The translations under genes were made by a program, and so were the position numbers. The notes below the pieces were generated by a model, which worked only from the letters and a program-made list of their open reading frames with translations, did not search any database and was not told the origin of the DNA. A stretch of 64,000 nucleotides of DNA from Pseudomonadota bacterium (GTDB lineage: Bacteria; Desulfobacterota; SM23-61), in contig JAHJQK010000119.1 in NCBI GenBank assembly GCA_018819135.1, forward strand, positions 1 through 64,000. Reading direction: 5' to 3'. How positions within the stretch are numbered: position 1 is the stretch's first letter; the number at the start of each line of letters is the position of its first letter. Below, piece after piece: positions 17,801 to 24,570 of the stretch.

Positions 17801-17982
17801 TCTACTTTTTGCCATTCATCATTTAAACCGAGCAAGGCCCCAATTTCAAAAAAGCCTGTGGCAATATCAAAGCTTTTCGAAATCTGGCACCAATCATGGA
17901 GATAGCGCAAGACCTTCCATTCCTGGTCACTATTATCGACAATAAATAATTCGCTCCCAGTCGTGCTTATTCGTTTTGGCAT
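14830..17982 (-). CDS. SNF2-type helicase with N-terminal PLD-like nuclease domain
   Basis: The 1050-aa protein begins with a phospholipase D-like domain with one recognisable HxK motif, 'KFHAKAYI', followed by 'ALVGSSNFTSPGLTEN' at about 140-160. The SF2/SNF2 helicase core follows: motif I 'CDGVGLGKTYVGL', motif II 'DEAHHFRN', motif III 'LTATPINN', motif V 'LISTDVLSEGLNLQ' and motif VI 'RIGRVDRRL'. PLD-helicase proteins like this occur in phage-defence loci (for example DISARM-type and Hma-type sets) and could be the cleaving and translocating subunit for the methyltransferase whose gene overlaps its 3' end. A ribosome site (GAAGGTG) precedes the ATG. Only one HKD copy is visible, so active nuclease would need dimerisation. 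Confidence 0.88.
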   Translation of the reverse strand: MPKRISTTGSELFIVDNSDQEWKVLRYLHDWCQISKSFDIATGFFEIGALLGLNDEWQKVDQIRILMGNEVSQRTRSAFIEAFEKTKRRLDESIESEKQKNDFLVGVPAIVVAIRSGKITCRVFRKEKFHAKAYITHARLEVVGSSALVGSSNFTSPGLTENIELNVQITGQSVSVLQEWYEQHWQEAEDVTAEVLKTIERHIQEYPPFLVYAKALQEFFRGHEMTVGEWEQTQSRMYPILDEYQKEGYRALLKIAAQYGGAFLCDGVGLGKTYVGLMLIERLVVHERKRVVLLVPKAARSDVWERDIRRYLRYLGGDFSNLVIFNHTDLLRGGDYWYRLDRVKEMADVIVIDEAHHFRNPGLRGHPEEIKSRYWRLYDIAEGKTMYFLTATPINNRLTDLQHVIELFSRREKPDHFKGAPLGIHSLPGHFRKLEKALEKIVDRNSQTEGEVDIETNEAEAERILWSDDLFRALVVQRSRAYVKKSQEQHGGSKAIFPEREVPRVAHYKLRTTYGRLLDMVEKAFEKEKPLFSLAVYYPLAYYIGPDMEKQQRAWLENRQKAVVSLIRILFLKRFESSARAFEFSCDTLLLKLLAWVTKHSTTPTEKKRLDRWMRQNEELLAQVHADHHEMSEEEADEDLIDQEMLDEIEPLSRDDYKVDEILNETYLDLDEIIQFLTELKRFKPANDDKLKALIRLLKSDTDLKGKKVLIFSEFMATARYLKKQLEAADIKDVDQVDSATQRDRSEIIRRFAPYYNSPPQGELFSGIDQETRVLISTDVLSEGLNLQDATRLINYDIHWNPVRLMQRIGRVDRRLNLEVEAQMIADHPELKETRGKVIFWNFLPPEELDDLLRLYSKVSHKTLRISKVFGIEGRKLLRPEDDFEALKDFNHQYEGTTSATEGMQLEFMKLLQENPGLEERLSNLPLRVFSGKQHPKPDTRAVSFCYALPAPSAQEKDESVKDAEKWTEVTGFTKWYLYDLATEKIIEEPSEIIDMIRSQPNTPRHRSVEDKTLSEIRAKIDKHIKNTYLKQVQAPIGVKPILKAWMELS

Positions 17983-18455
17983 AGGGAATCACCTTCTTTA
18001 ATAGGATTGGTGATTAGGTTTATGTTATTTCCTGAGAAATCACTTTTCTTTGTTTTAAAAATCCGGGGTCAAATTTTTATCCTTGACAATCTGCCCTTCA
18101 TCCATGAGTTTTGACTCCTAAGTCAAATCGCCCTAATCTCCTTCATAATATTTTCCCCCGCCAAGGCGCAAAGGACGCAAAGACGGTTCCACCGAAGATC
18201 CCATTATTATCTTATTAATCGAATACAGTAGGGTCAAAAGAATCTTAAGAGAGGCAAATAGCAGTCTAAAAATATCGCTTGGCGTTCTTTGCGTTTTGGT
18301 GTGACATTTGATCTGGAGGGCTGAATGATCATCGCGCATTCTTATTCCCCGCTTCTTGGAAGGCCTGGGTTTAAAATCCAGGGAAAAGGTTGTAGGGGAA
18401 ATCCAGAAGTTACCGCATCATAGCAGAAAATTCCGAGCAGGTCAAAATAACGATC
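17983..18455. repeat. Gene-free stretch with inverted 'GGCGCAAAGGACGCAAAG' repeats
   Basis: No gene is supported here. CCGCCAAGGCGCAAAGGACG at 18158 and, in opposite orientation, CTTGGCGTTCTTTGCGTTTT at 18278 frame about 145 bp. This phrase is a familiar dispersed intergenic repeat in Deltaproteobacteria. Near 18063, CCGGGGTCAAATTTTTAT resembles another short repeat end. The helicase promoter should lie within the first 100 bp (AT-rich), but no consensus stands out. Confidence 0.45.
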
Positions 18456-18533
18456 AAATACCGTAAGGCGTAAGGGGCAAGTCGCGAAAGCGCAAGCGGA
18501 AACGGAAAAGGGCAGGGGCATGGGGCGTGGGGG
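18456..18533 (+). repeat. Degenerate direct repeat on the 3' side of hicAB
   Basis: AAATACCGTAAGGCGTAAGG and the following GCGGAAACGGAAAAGGGCAG resemble 19466-19522 (AAATACCGTAAGAGCGCGAG, GCGGAAAAGGGCAAGGGGCA) in the same orientation. The two copies enclose the HicAB pair and a MITE-like element. Confidence 0.5.
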
Positions 18534-18583
18534 ATAAGGAAAATACGGAACAACCGTGCGTGAGGGGAACAGCCCCCCTTTTT

Positions 18584-18826
18584 TTAGGAGGTTTTTCTGC
18601 AAAGTTTCAAAAGCTCAAAATATTTCTCACGGGACATACGAGCTGTCTTCATATTGCTTTGAATGATTTCCACATCCACTTCTTTGTACGTAGGAATTAC
18701 GACCGGCCGGTGGAACCTTATTTTTGCATAGGATCGATGGCTTCCTGCTTGCCTTTCAAAAACAAACCCATCCTTTTGAAAAATACATTCCAATATTTTC
18801 CAGTGAACCGGAGTTATACGTGGCAT
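18584..18826 (-). CDS. hicA: HicA-like mRNA interferase toxin
   Basis: The 80-aa protein has the HicA double-stranded-RNA-binding-like fold, with 'RQAGSHRSYAKI' carrying the catalytic histidine of the GSH(H/R) motif and 'VVIPTYKEVDVEII' as the strand and helix that follow. HicA toxins cleave mRNA independently of the ribosome and are held inactive by HicB. The start overlaps the end of the antitoxin gene by 13 bases. The order is antitoxin first, which is less common for hicAB but well known. Confidence 0.8.
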   Translation of the reverse strand: MPRITPVHWKILECIFQKDGFVFERQAGSHRSYAKIRFHRPVVIPTYKEVDVEIIQSNMKTARMSREKYFELLKLCRKTS

Positions 18827-19140
18827 TCAGGTTGACCAACCTCATTTATGTAAAATGGGATCGGGACATCGATGAAATTTTGGCTTTTCATTGGAGATAA
18901 TTTAACGGCAGGCATTTCGTATCGTGGCCTGAAACCACATTTTTTCAGAACTTCGTCCAGGGTTCCTCTTTCAAAACAGGAGATGAGAAAAAGAGAAATA
19001 GCTTCAGCCAAATTCTTTTTGGCCTTTTCTTCAGTTTCTCCCTGGGAATGGATATCAAGAACAGGGCAAGAAGCAAGAAGCCATTTTTTTCTTTTCTGAA
19101 TTTTGAACGGCAATTTTACTTTAAAATCAATCAATTGCAT
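18814..19140 (-). CDS. hicB: HicB-like antitoxin
   Basis: The 108-aa protein has a HicB partial RNase H-like fold: 'KWLLASCPVLDIHSQGETEE' followed by 'AKKNLAEAISLFLISCFERG'. The C-terminal part has no obvious ribbon-helix-helix or HTH domain, so direct DNA binding is uncertain. The ribosome site GAGGAGG lies about 8 bases upstream of the ATG and a promoter is visible at 19190-19218. It is expected to neutralise the HicA encoded by the overlapping downstream gene. Confidence 0.8.
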   Translation of the reverse strand: MQLIDFKVKLPFKIQKRKKWLLASCPVLDIHSQGETEEKAKKNLAEAISLFLISCFERGTLDEVLKKCGFRPRYEMPAVKLSPMKSQNFIDVPIPFYINEVGQPECHV

Positions 19141-19189
19141 ATTTTTATCCTCCTCATCTTATGGAGGTTAATTCTTATCCCGAGTAGCT

Positions 19190-19218
19190 TAGAATACTCC
19201 TCCCAAAAAAAATGTCAA
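19190..19218 (-). promoter_or_regulatory. hicBA promoter
   Basis: On the minus strand TTGACA (19218-19213), a 17-base spacer and ATTCTA (19195-19190) give a good sigma-70 promoter about 50 bases before the hicB ATG. Confidence 0.55.
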
Positions 19219-19286
19219 TCGCTTTTGTGCTTTTTCTGAGTCTCATAATTGATGATCTCGTAAAAAGTTAAAATTGGGATGGCAAA

Positions 19287-19393
19287 GTAAAAAGCTCCAT
19301 ATGCAAGGCGCGCAAAAGCTGAGGAGAGAGGCGTACTACAAGGTACGCCGCAACGACGAAGGTGAAGCGCAACGCCGCAGATGGACTTTTTAC
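19287..19393. repeat. MITE-like inverted-repeat element, copy A
   Basis: The element runs from GTAAAAAGCTCCATATGCAA to GATGGACTTTTTAC, with near-matching inverted ends. Inside are GCAAGGCGCGCAAAA and GCAACGACGAAGGTGAAGCG, both shared with copy B at 31009-31139. The centre carries a hairpin GGCGTAC/GTACGCC that differs from the centre of copy B. No transposase frame is present. Confidence 0.75.
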
Positions 19394-19465
19394 GAAGCCA
19401 TCATAATTCATTAACGACGAAAACAGTATACCACTAAAATCGGAAAAAAGGATATCAATGCCACG

Positions 19466-19522
19466 AAATACCGTAAGAGCGCGAGGGGAAGCGGAAAAGG
19501 GCAAGGGGCAGGGAGCAGGGGG
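19466..19522 (+). repeat. Degenerate direct repeat upstream of hicAB
   Basis: Partner of 18456-18533. Both copies are purine-rich (GGGGCAAGGGGCAGG style) and resemble decayed intergenic repeat arrays. No function is visible. Confidence 0.45.
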
Positions 19523-19652
19523 CAAGAACTGAAAGAACGCATAAGCGCATGGCGTTAAGCGCATAGCGAATGATCCAAGGGGGTATTTTCGTCAATTGGG
19601 GCTATTTCGACGCACAGATTCTTCCTGGTGCAGTAACCCTCCACCCCGTATT

Positions 19653-20576
19653 TCAAAACAAAGCCTCGACGAAATCCCTGGCGTTAAAATCGCGCAGGTC
19701 ATCTACTTTTTCCCCGATGCCGATGTAGCGCAGAGGAATTTTCAGCTCATCGGAGATGGCAATCAGAATCCCCCCTTTGGCGGTACCATCCAATTTGGTC
19801 AGAGCGATCCCGGTTACTCCCACGGCTTGGTTAAACATCTTGGCCTGGCTAATGGAGTTTTGTCCGGTCGTCGCATCCAGGACTAAGAGAATCTCGTGAG
19901 GAGCACCGGGTATCTCTCGTTCCACAATCCGTTTGACCTTTTTCAATTCCTCCATCAGGTTGACTTTGGTATGCAACCGGCCGGCCGTATCCACGATGAC
20001 GACGTCCATTCCCCGTGATTTTGCGGCTTTCAAGCCATCGAAAACGACCGCTGAGGGGTCGGAACCACTCTTTTGTTTGATCACCTCGCAGCCCGCTCGT
20101 TGCCCCCAGATTTCCAGCTGCTCAATGGCCGCAGCCCGGAAAGTATCCGCGGCTACCAGGAGAACCGATTTCCCCTGAGCTTTGAATTTCTGGGCCATCT
20201 TCCCGATGGTCGTCGTCTTGCCCGTACCGTTGACGCCAATGACCATGATGACAAAAGGGCGGGCGGCCGAGAGCTTAAGGGAATTCTCCTGCTGGCTGAG
20301 GATGTGCAGCATTTGTTCCTGGAGGTTTTTTTTCAATAAATCCGCATCCTCGAGTTCCTTCCGCCGAACCTTTACCGCGACATTGTGCAACAATTCCTGG
20401 GTGGTTTTTACCCCGATGTCGCTGGTAATCAAAATTTCTTCCAGCTCCGCCAGAAGATCATCATCGATTTTTTTCTTGCCGGCAATCAGTTGATCGATCT
20501 TGCTGACCAGACCTTGGTGCGTCTTAAAAAGACCCTGTTTCAGCCGCTGGAAAAATCCCTTCTTCTCTTCAGCCAT
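19653..20576 (-). CDS. ftsY: Signal recognition particle receptor FtsY
   Basis: The start is the ATG at 20576 (MAEEKKGFFQRLKQGL), not the track ATG at 20624, because the FtsY family begins this way; the product is 307 aa. The N domain (about 1-95) is followed by the GTPase G domain with G1 'GVNGTGKTTTIGK', 'DTFRAAAIEQL', G3 'DTAGRLH', G4 'TKLDGTAKGG' and the closing 'GIGEKVDDLRDF'. FtsY docks SRP-ribosome complexes at the membrane. There is no long acidic A domain, as in many non-enteric bacteria. It lies 143 bp downstream of smc, a gene order common in Deltaproteobacteria and Firmicutes. Confidence 0.95.
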   Translation of the reverse strand: MAEEKKGFFQRLKQGLFKTHQGLVSKIDQLIAGKKKIDDDLLAELEEILITSDIGVKTTQELLHNVAVKVRRKELEDADLLKKNLQEQMLHILSQQENSLKLSAARPFVIMVIGVNGTGKTTTIGKMAQKFKAQGKSVLLVAADTFRAAAIEQLEIWGQRAGCEVIKQKSGSDPSAVVFDGLKAAKSRGMDVVIVDTAGRLHTKVNLMEELKKVKRIVEREIPGAPHEILLVLDATTGQNSISQAKMFNQAVGVTGIALTKLDGTAKGGILIAISDELKIPLRYIGIGEKVDDLRDFNARDFVEALF

Positions 20577-20719
20577 CTTAACTCCGTGAGGCGTAAAGCG
20601 TGAGACGCAAGGAGTAATAGTCATAGGTCATTAAGTCTTTGGTTATTGACCATTGATCATTGACCTCTGCCTATCGCCTATAACCTATTGCCCCGAACCT
20701 TGAGCCCGTTGCCTTTTTT

Positions 20720-23700
20720 TTAATTCAATTTTACCGAGACCAGCTTGGAGATGCCCAGTTCTTCCATGGTGACACCGTAAAGCGTGTCAGCCAGTTCCAT
20801 GGTGCGTTTGTTGTGGGTAACGAGGATAAACTGATATTTGGGGGCCATATCTTTGATCATCTTGTTGAACCGCCCGATATTGGCGTCGTCCAGGGGAGCA
20901 TCCACTTCGTCCATAAGACAGAAGGGGCTGGGGTTAATCAAGTAAAGAGAAAAGATTAAAGCCAGGGCGGTCAGGGCTTTCTCCCCGCCGGAAAGAAGGC
21001 TGATGTTCTGCAACCTCTTTCCCGGTGGCTGGGCAATGATGTCCACACCGGTTTCCAGAAGGTTGGATTCATCCGTAAGCACGAGCTCCGCCCGCCCGCC
21101 GTTAAAGAGAACCATGAAGGTCTCCTTGAACTTCTGGTTTACCGCTTCGAACGTTTCCGCAAAGCGCTTACGGGAAGTGCGGTTGATCTTCTTAATCGCC
21201 TGGTCCAGGGCCTCTAAAGATTGCACTAAATCTGCTTCCTGTTCGGTCAGAAACTCCAAACGGGTTTTGGCCTCCTCATATTCCTGAATGGCCAACAGAT
21301 TCACTTCACCCATGGACTCGATCAAAGATTTCAGTTCCCCGAGGCGAGCTTCCACCTCCGGAGAAAAGTAATCTCGCTCATCTTCCCGGACCAGGAGGGC
21401 TTCGGGACTCAGGCGATGCTTCTCCTCCACATTGGAGAGGAGGTGTTTGATGTTAAGGTCGAGTTCCATGAGTTTCATGGCAAGGGTGTTTTTCTTTCCC
21501 AGCAGGTCCTGGAAGGTTCCCCGGCGTTCTTTCCAACGGCTCTCTTCTTTTTCGAGCTTCTCCCGCTCCGCGCGTAAAGCCTCCTTCCCGCCTTCCAGAT
21601 GAGATTGGAGTTCTTGATGCACCGCCAGAAGGCGGTGGAGGTCAATCTCGGCCAGACGTCGTTGTTCTTCGGCGGCGCGGATGAGCTGAATGCTTTCCTG
21701 AACTTCCTGGCGGCGTTGCTCAAGAAGGGCGGCCGTCTCCTGAGAAAGTTTTCGGGCTCGCTCCAGGTTTTGGTCCAGGTTCTGTTTCTTCTCCTGAAAA
21801 GCGCCCAGGCGTACTTTCGCTTCCGTGACTTCGGCCATGAGCCCTTCGATTTCAGCCTTCAGGTTTTGTAAATCTTGCTCTCGGCAGCGAAGGTTTTCCT
21901 CTTTTTCGCTTTTTAGAAGTTCAGAGGTCTGTAGCGCCGCTTCGGTTTTCCGGGCCTCCTGCTGGCATTCGACCAGCTCTTCGGCCAGCTGGCTTTCCTC
22001 CATCAGCAGGGTTTCGATCTTTTGTCTCCAGTGTTTCCATTCGGCTTGATACTGGTCTATTTCCTTCGTTGCGCTAACAATCTGTAAATCCTGGCCGTGG
22101 AGGGTTTGGGTCAGCCCGGCGATCGCATCTTCCAGTTCCTTGATGCTCTTGGCCAGTTGCTCTTGGGTGCTTTCCAACTCCATGACTTGCTGCCGCAGTT
22201 GTTCGGTGCTTTGAGTCAGGTCGCGAATTTCCCGTTTACGGTGGAAGGTGCCTGAGCCGATTTGCTCCTTGCTCCCTCCCGTGACGATGCCGGAAGGATG
22301 CAGAACTTCCCCATCGAGGGTAACCAGGGTTTTCCAGATGGAGTTACGGTTCCAAAGGTCAAGGGCCTGGCGCAGGTCAGTGACCACCCAGACATCTCCG
22401 AAAAGATAGGTCGCCAGATGAACAAACTCTTCCTTCACCTTAACCAGATTTAAAAGCGGGATCACTCCTTCATTGGTGGAGGCCGGTGAAGAAAGGACTG
22501 GGCTTGGTTTCAACTGCATGGGAATAAAGGTGGAGCGCCCCGCTCCCTGAGCTTTCAGGTAGGCAATGGCCTTCAGACTTTCTTGATGATCCTGGACGAT
22601 GAAGTGTTGTAACCGCTCCCCCAAGACCGACTCAACCACGCATTCGTATTTTGGTTCCGTCTCGACGATGTCTTCAACCAGTCCGTAAATCCCGTTCTGG
22701 ACCGATTCCTGCGCCTGCCGGTTCCGCAGGATGGCTCGCACCCCCTCCTGATACCCTTCAAAGTTTTTCTGTAACTCCAGAAGGGAGTTCAGGCGTGAGC
22801 TCTGCCGGTTCAGGCGTTCCCTGCTCTGGGCCAGTGATTCTTGCAGCGCCGCAAGGGAAGATTGCAGTTCTTTGATCCGCAGCATTTTCCGTTGCCGTTC
22901 CTCCTCAATCTGATGGCGGGCCTTCCGGCAATCGTCTAACTGCAGAGATATGTTGCTAAGGAGGGCGCGGGTCTCTTCAATCTTCAACTCCGCTTCTTCT
23001 CTCTCCCGACCGATCTTACCTTTACGCTGGGAGAGTTCTTGCGAACGGCGGGCCAGGTCAATGAGCAGATTCCTCAAATGGGCCAATTGGGTAAGGAGGT
23101 CCACCAGACTGTTTTTCCCTTGGGAGAGGGCCTGTTCCGCCTGGGCATGCCGGGTTTTTTTCTCCAGGAGAATTTGTTCTTTTCCGGCGAGAAAATCAGC
23201 GCCATGGGCGATCTTTTCCTGCTGTTCCTTTAGGTTTTCTTCGTAGGCCTGAATTTCTTTATCAGCCTCCTCCTGTTGCTGAAGGAGTTTGCCGATTTCC
23301 TCTTCCGCGCGGGAAACCTGTTTCTGAAGATTTTCGCGCTCGCGGGCGGACAGCTCAATTTGAGTTTCTCGGTCTTTAATCGCCCCTTCGTTTTCGGACA
23401 GCCGCCCTTGCTGGACAGCCAGGTCCCGCTCCCCATCCAGTAAATTAACCTTGATTCGTTCGAGGGAAGCTTCCACTTCTTTGATTTCCGCCGTAGCTTG
23501 AACCTCAAGATCCTGGATTTCCTGCAGGGAAGTTTGCCCTTCCCGGCGTTGAGCTTCCAAGTTGTGCCAGGTTTGAGCTGCCTGGCCCAGTTCCAGGGCG
23601 CGGGTCTCCTCGCGGTATCCCTTATAGCGCTCGGCTTTTTTGGCCTGGCGGTTTAAGGAATTGATCTGCCGTTTAATCTCCCCGATGATATCGTTAAGGC

Positions 23701-24283
23701 GCAAGAGGTTCTGCTGGGTTGCCTCCATTTTGCGCTGGGCAGCGGCTTTGCGATCTTTGTATTTGGTGACTCCGGCCGCTTCTTCTATGAGGATTCGTCT
23801 TTCTTCGGGCTTTGCGCTCAAAATGAAATCCATTTTCCCCTGCTCGACGATGGAGTAGGCCCTATGCCCGATTCCCGTACCTAAAAAAAGGTCGGTAATA
23901 TCTTTGAGGCGGCAGGGTACTTTATTGATAAAGTATTCGCTCTCCCCCGAGCGGAAAAGCCTGCGGCTGATAGATATTTCAGTGAAATCCAGGTAATCCG
24001 CAATCGGGTGGCCATTTTCATTGGCAAAGGTCAGAGTTACTTCGGCCATCCCCAGTGGTTTTTTGTTTTCACTCCCGTTAAATATTACATCTTCCATTGC
24101 TTTCCCCCGGAGTTGTTTGGGGCTTTGTTCTCCGAGGGCCCAACGGATGGCGTCCACGACGTTAGACTTTCCACAGCCGTTTGGGCCTACAATGGCCGTT
24201 ACACCGGCCGGAAAGCCGATCTCGACCTTTTCCGAGAAGGACTTGAACCCGCAAACCTCAATTTTTTTAATCTTCATGGCCAC
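20720..24283 (-). CDS. smc: Chromosome segregation ATPase SMC
   Basis: The 1187-aa protein has full SMC architecture: N-terminal Walker A 'VGPNGCGKSN' near residue 35, two long coiled coils, a hinge around 520-650 ('GIYGLVEDIVETEPKYE' onward), then the ABC signature 'LLSGGEKALTAL' and Walker B 'FCLMDEVDAPLDD' near the end. SMC condenses and aligns newly replicated chromosomes together with ScpA/ScpB, which are not in the window. The track start is a GTG (24283); the ATG at 24277, preceded by AAGGGG, is equally good. The region upstream is AT-rich and probably holds the promoter of the smc-ftsY unit. Confidence 0.96.
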   Translation of the reverse strand: MAMKIKKIEVCGFKSFSEKVEIGFPAGVTAIVGPNGCGKSNVVDAIRWALGEQSPKQLRGKAMEDVIFNGSENKKPLGMAEVTLTFANENGHPIADYLDFTEISISRRLFRSGESEYFINKVPCRLKDITDLFLGTGIGHRAYSIVEQGKMDFILSAKPEERRILIEEAAGVTKYKDRKAAAQRKMEATQQNLLRLNDIIGEIKRQINSLNRQAKKAERYKGYREETRALELGQAAQTWHNLEAQRREGQTSLQEIQDLEVQATAEIKEVEASLERIKVNLLDGERDLAVQQGRLSENEGAIKDRETQIELSARERENLQKQVSRAEEEIGKLLQQQEEADKEIQAYEENLKEQQEKIAHGADFLAGKEQILLEKKTRHAQAEQALSQGKNSLVDLLTQLAHLRNLLIDLARRSQELSQRKGKIGREREEAELKIEETRALLSNISLQLDDCRKARHQIEEERQRKMLRIKELQSSLAALQESLAQSRERLNRQSSRLNSLLELQKNFEGYQEGVRAILRNRQAQESVQNGIYGLVEDIVETEPKYECVVESVLGERLQHFIVQDHQESLKAIAYLKAQGAGRSTFIPMQLKPSPVLSSPASTNEGVIPLLNLVKVKEEFVHLATYLFGDVWVVTDLRQALDLWNRNSIWKTLVTLDGEVLHPSGIVTGGSKEQIGSGTFHRKREIRDLTQSTEQLRQQVMELESTQEQLAKSIKELEDAIAGLTQTLHGQDLQIVSATKEIDQYQAEWKHWRQKIETLLMEESQLAEELVECQQEARKTEAALQTSELLKSEKEENLRCREQDLQNLKAEIEGLMAEVTEAKVRLGAFQEKKQNLDQNLERARKLSQETAALLEQRRQEVQESIQLIRAAEEQRRLAEIDLHRLLAVHQELQSHLEGGKEALRAEREKLEKEESRWKERRGTFQDLLGKKNTLAMKLMELDLNIKHLLSNVEEKHRLSPEALLVREDERDYFSPEVEARLGELKSLIESMGEVNLLAIQEYEEAKTRLEFLTEQEADLVQSLEALDQAIKKINRTSRKRFAETFEAVNQKFKETFMVLFNGGRAELVLTDESNLLETGVDIIAQPPGKRLQNISLLSGGEKALTALALIFSLYLINPSPFCLMDEVDAPLDDANIGRFNKMIKDMAPKYQFILVTHNKRTMELADTLYGVTMEELGISKLVSVKLN

Positions 24284-24570
24284 CCCTTAGGTTGATTTTC
24301 ACCAGTTTTCCGGCAACCTGCTCGTAAATTAATGGTCATGCCTTCAAATTCATAAATGATAATTAAAACGAATAGTTTATCAATAAATAATTTCCTTTGG
24401 GCCGGGTATTTTGAATTTTTCGCTATTTTACCAAGGTAGAAAATTTTTGTAAAGCCAAAAATACAACTAAATGTATATTTATATTTATGAGCCACAACAT
24501 ATTGTGGGATGAGGGAGAAAAAGTGGTTTATTACTGGAAAATAATGGAGGAAAAATGGGTAGAATTAGGA
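24284..24570. other. AT-rich intergenic region upstream of smc
   Basis: These 287 bases lie between smc and the end of glyS and are clearly AT-richer than their surroundings. The region probably includes the smc promoter. No gene or clear hairpin is seen. Confidence 0.4.

Noticed and set aside
24274-24495. 73-aa minus-strand ORF upstream of smc
   Set aside because: AT-rich spacer; no support beyond being open.
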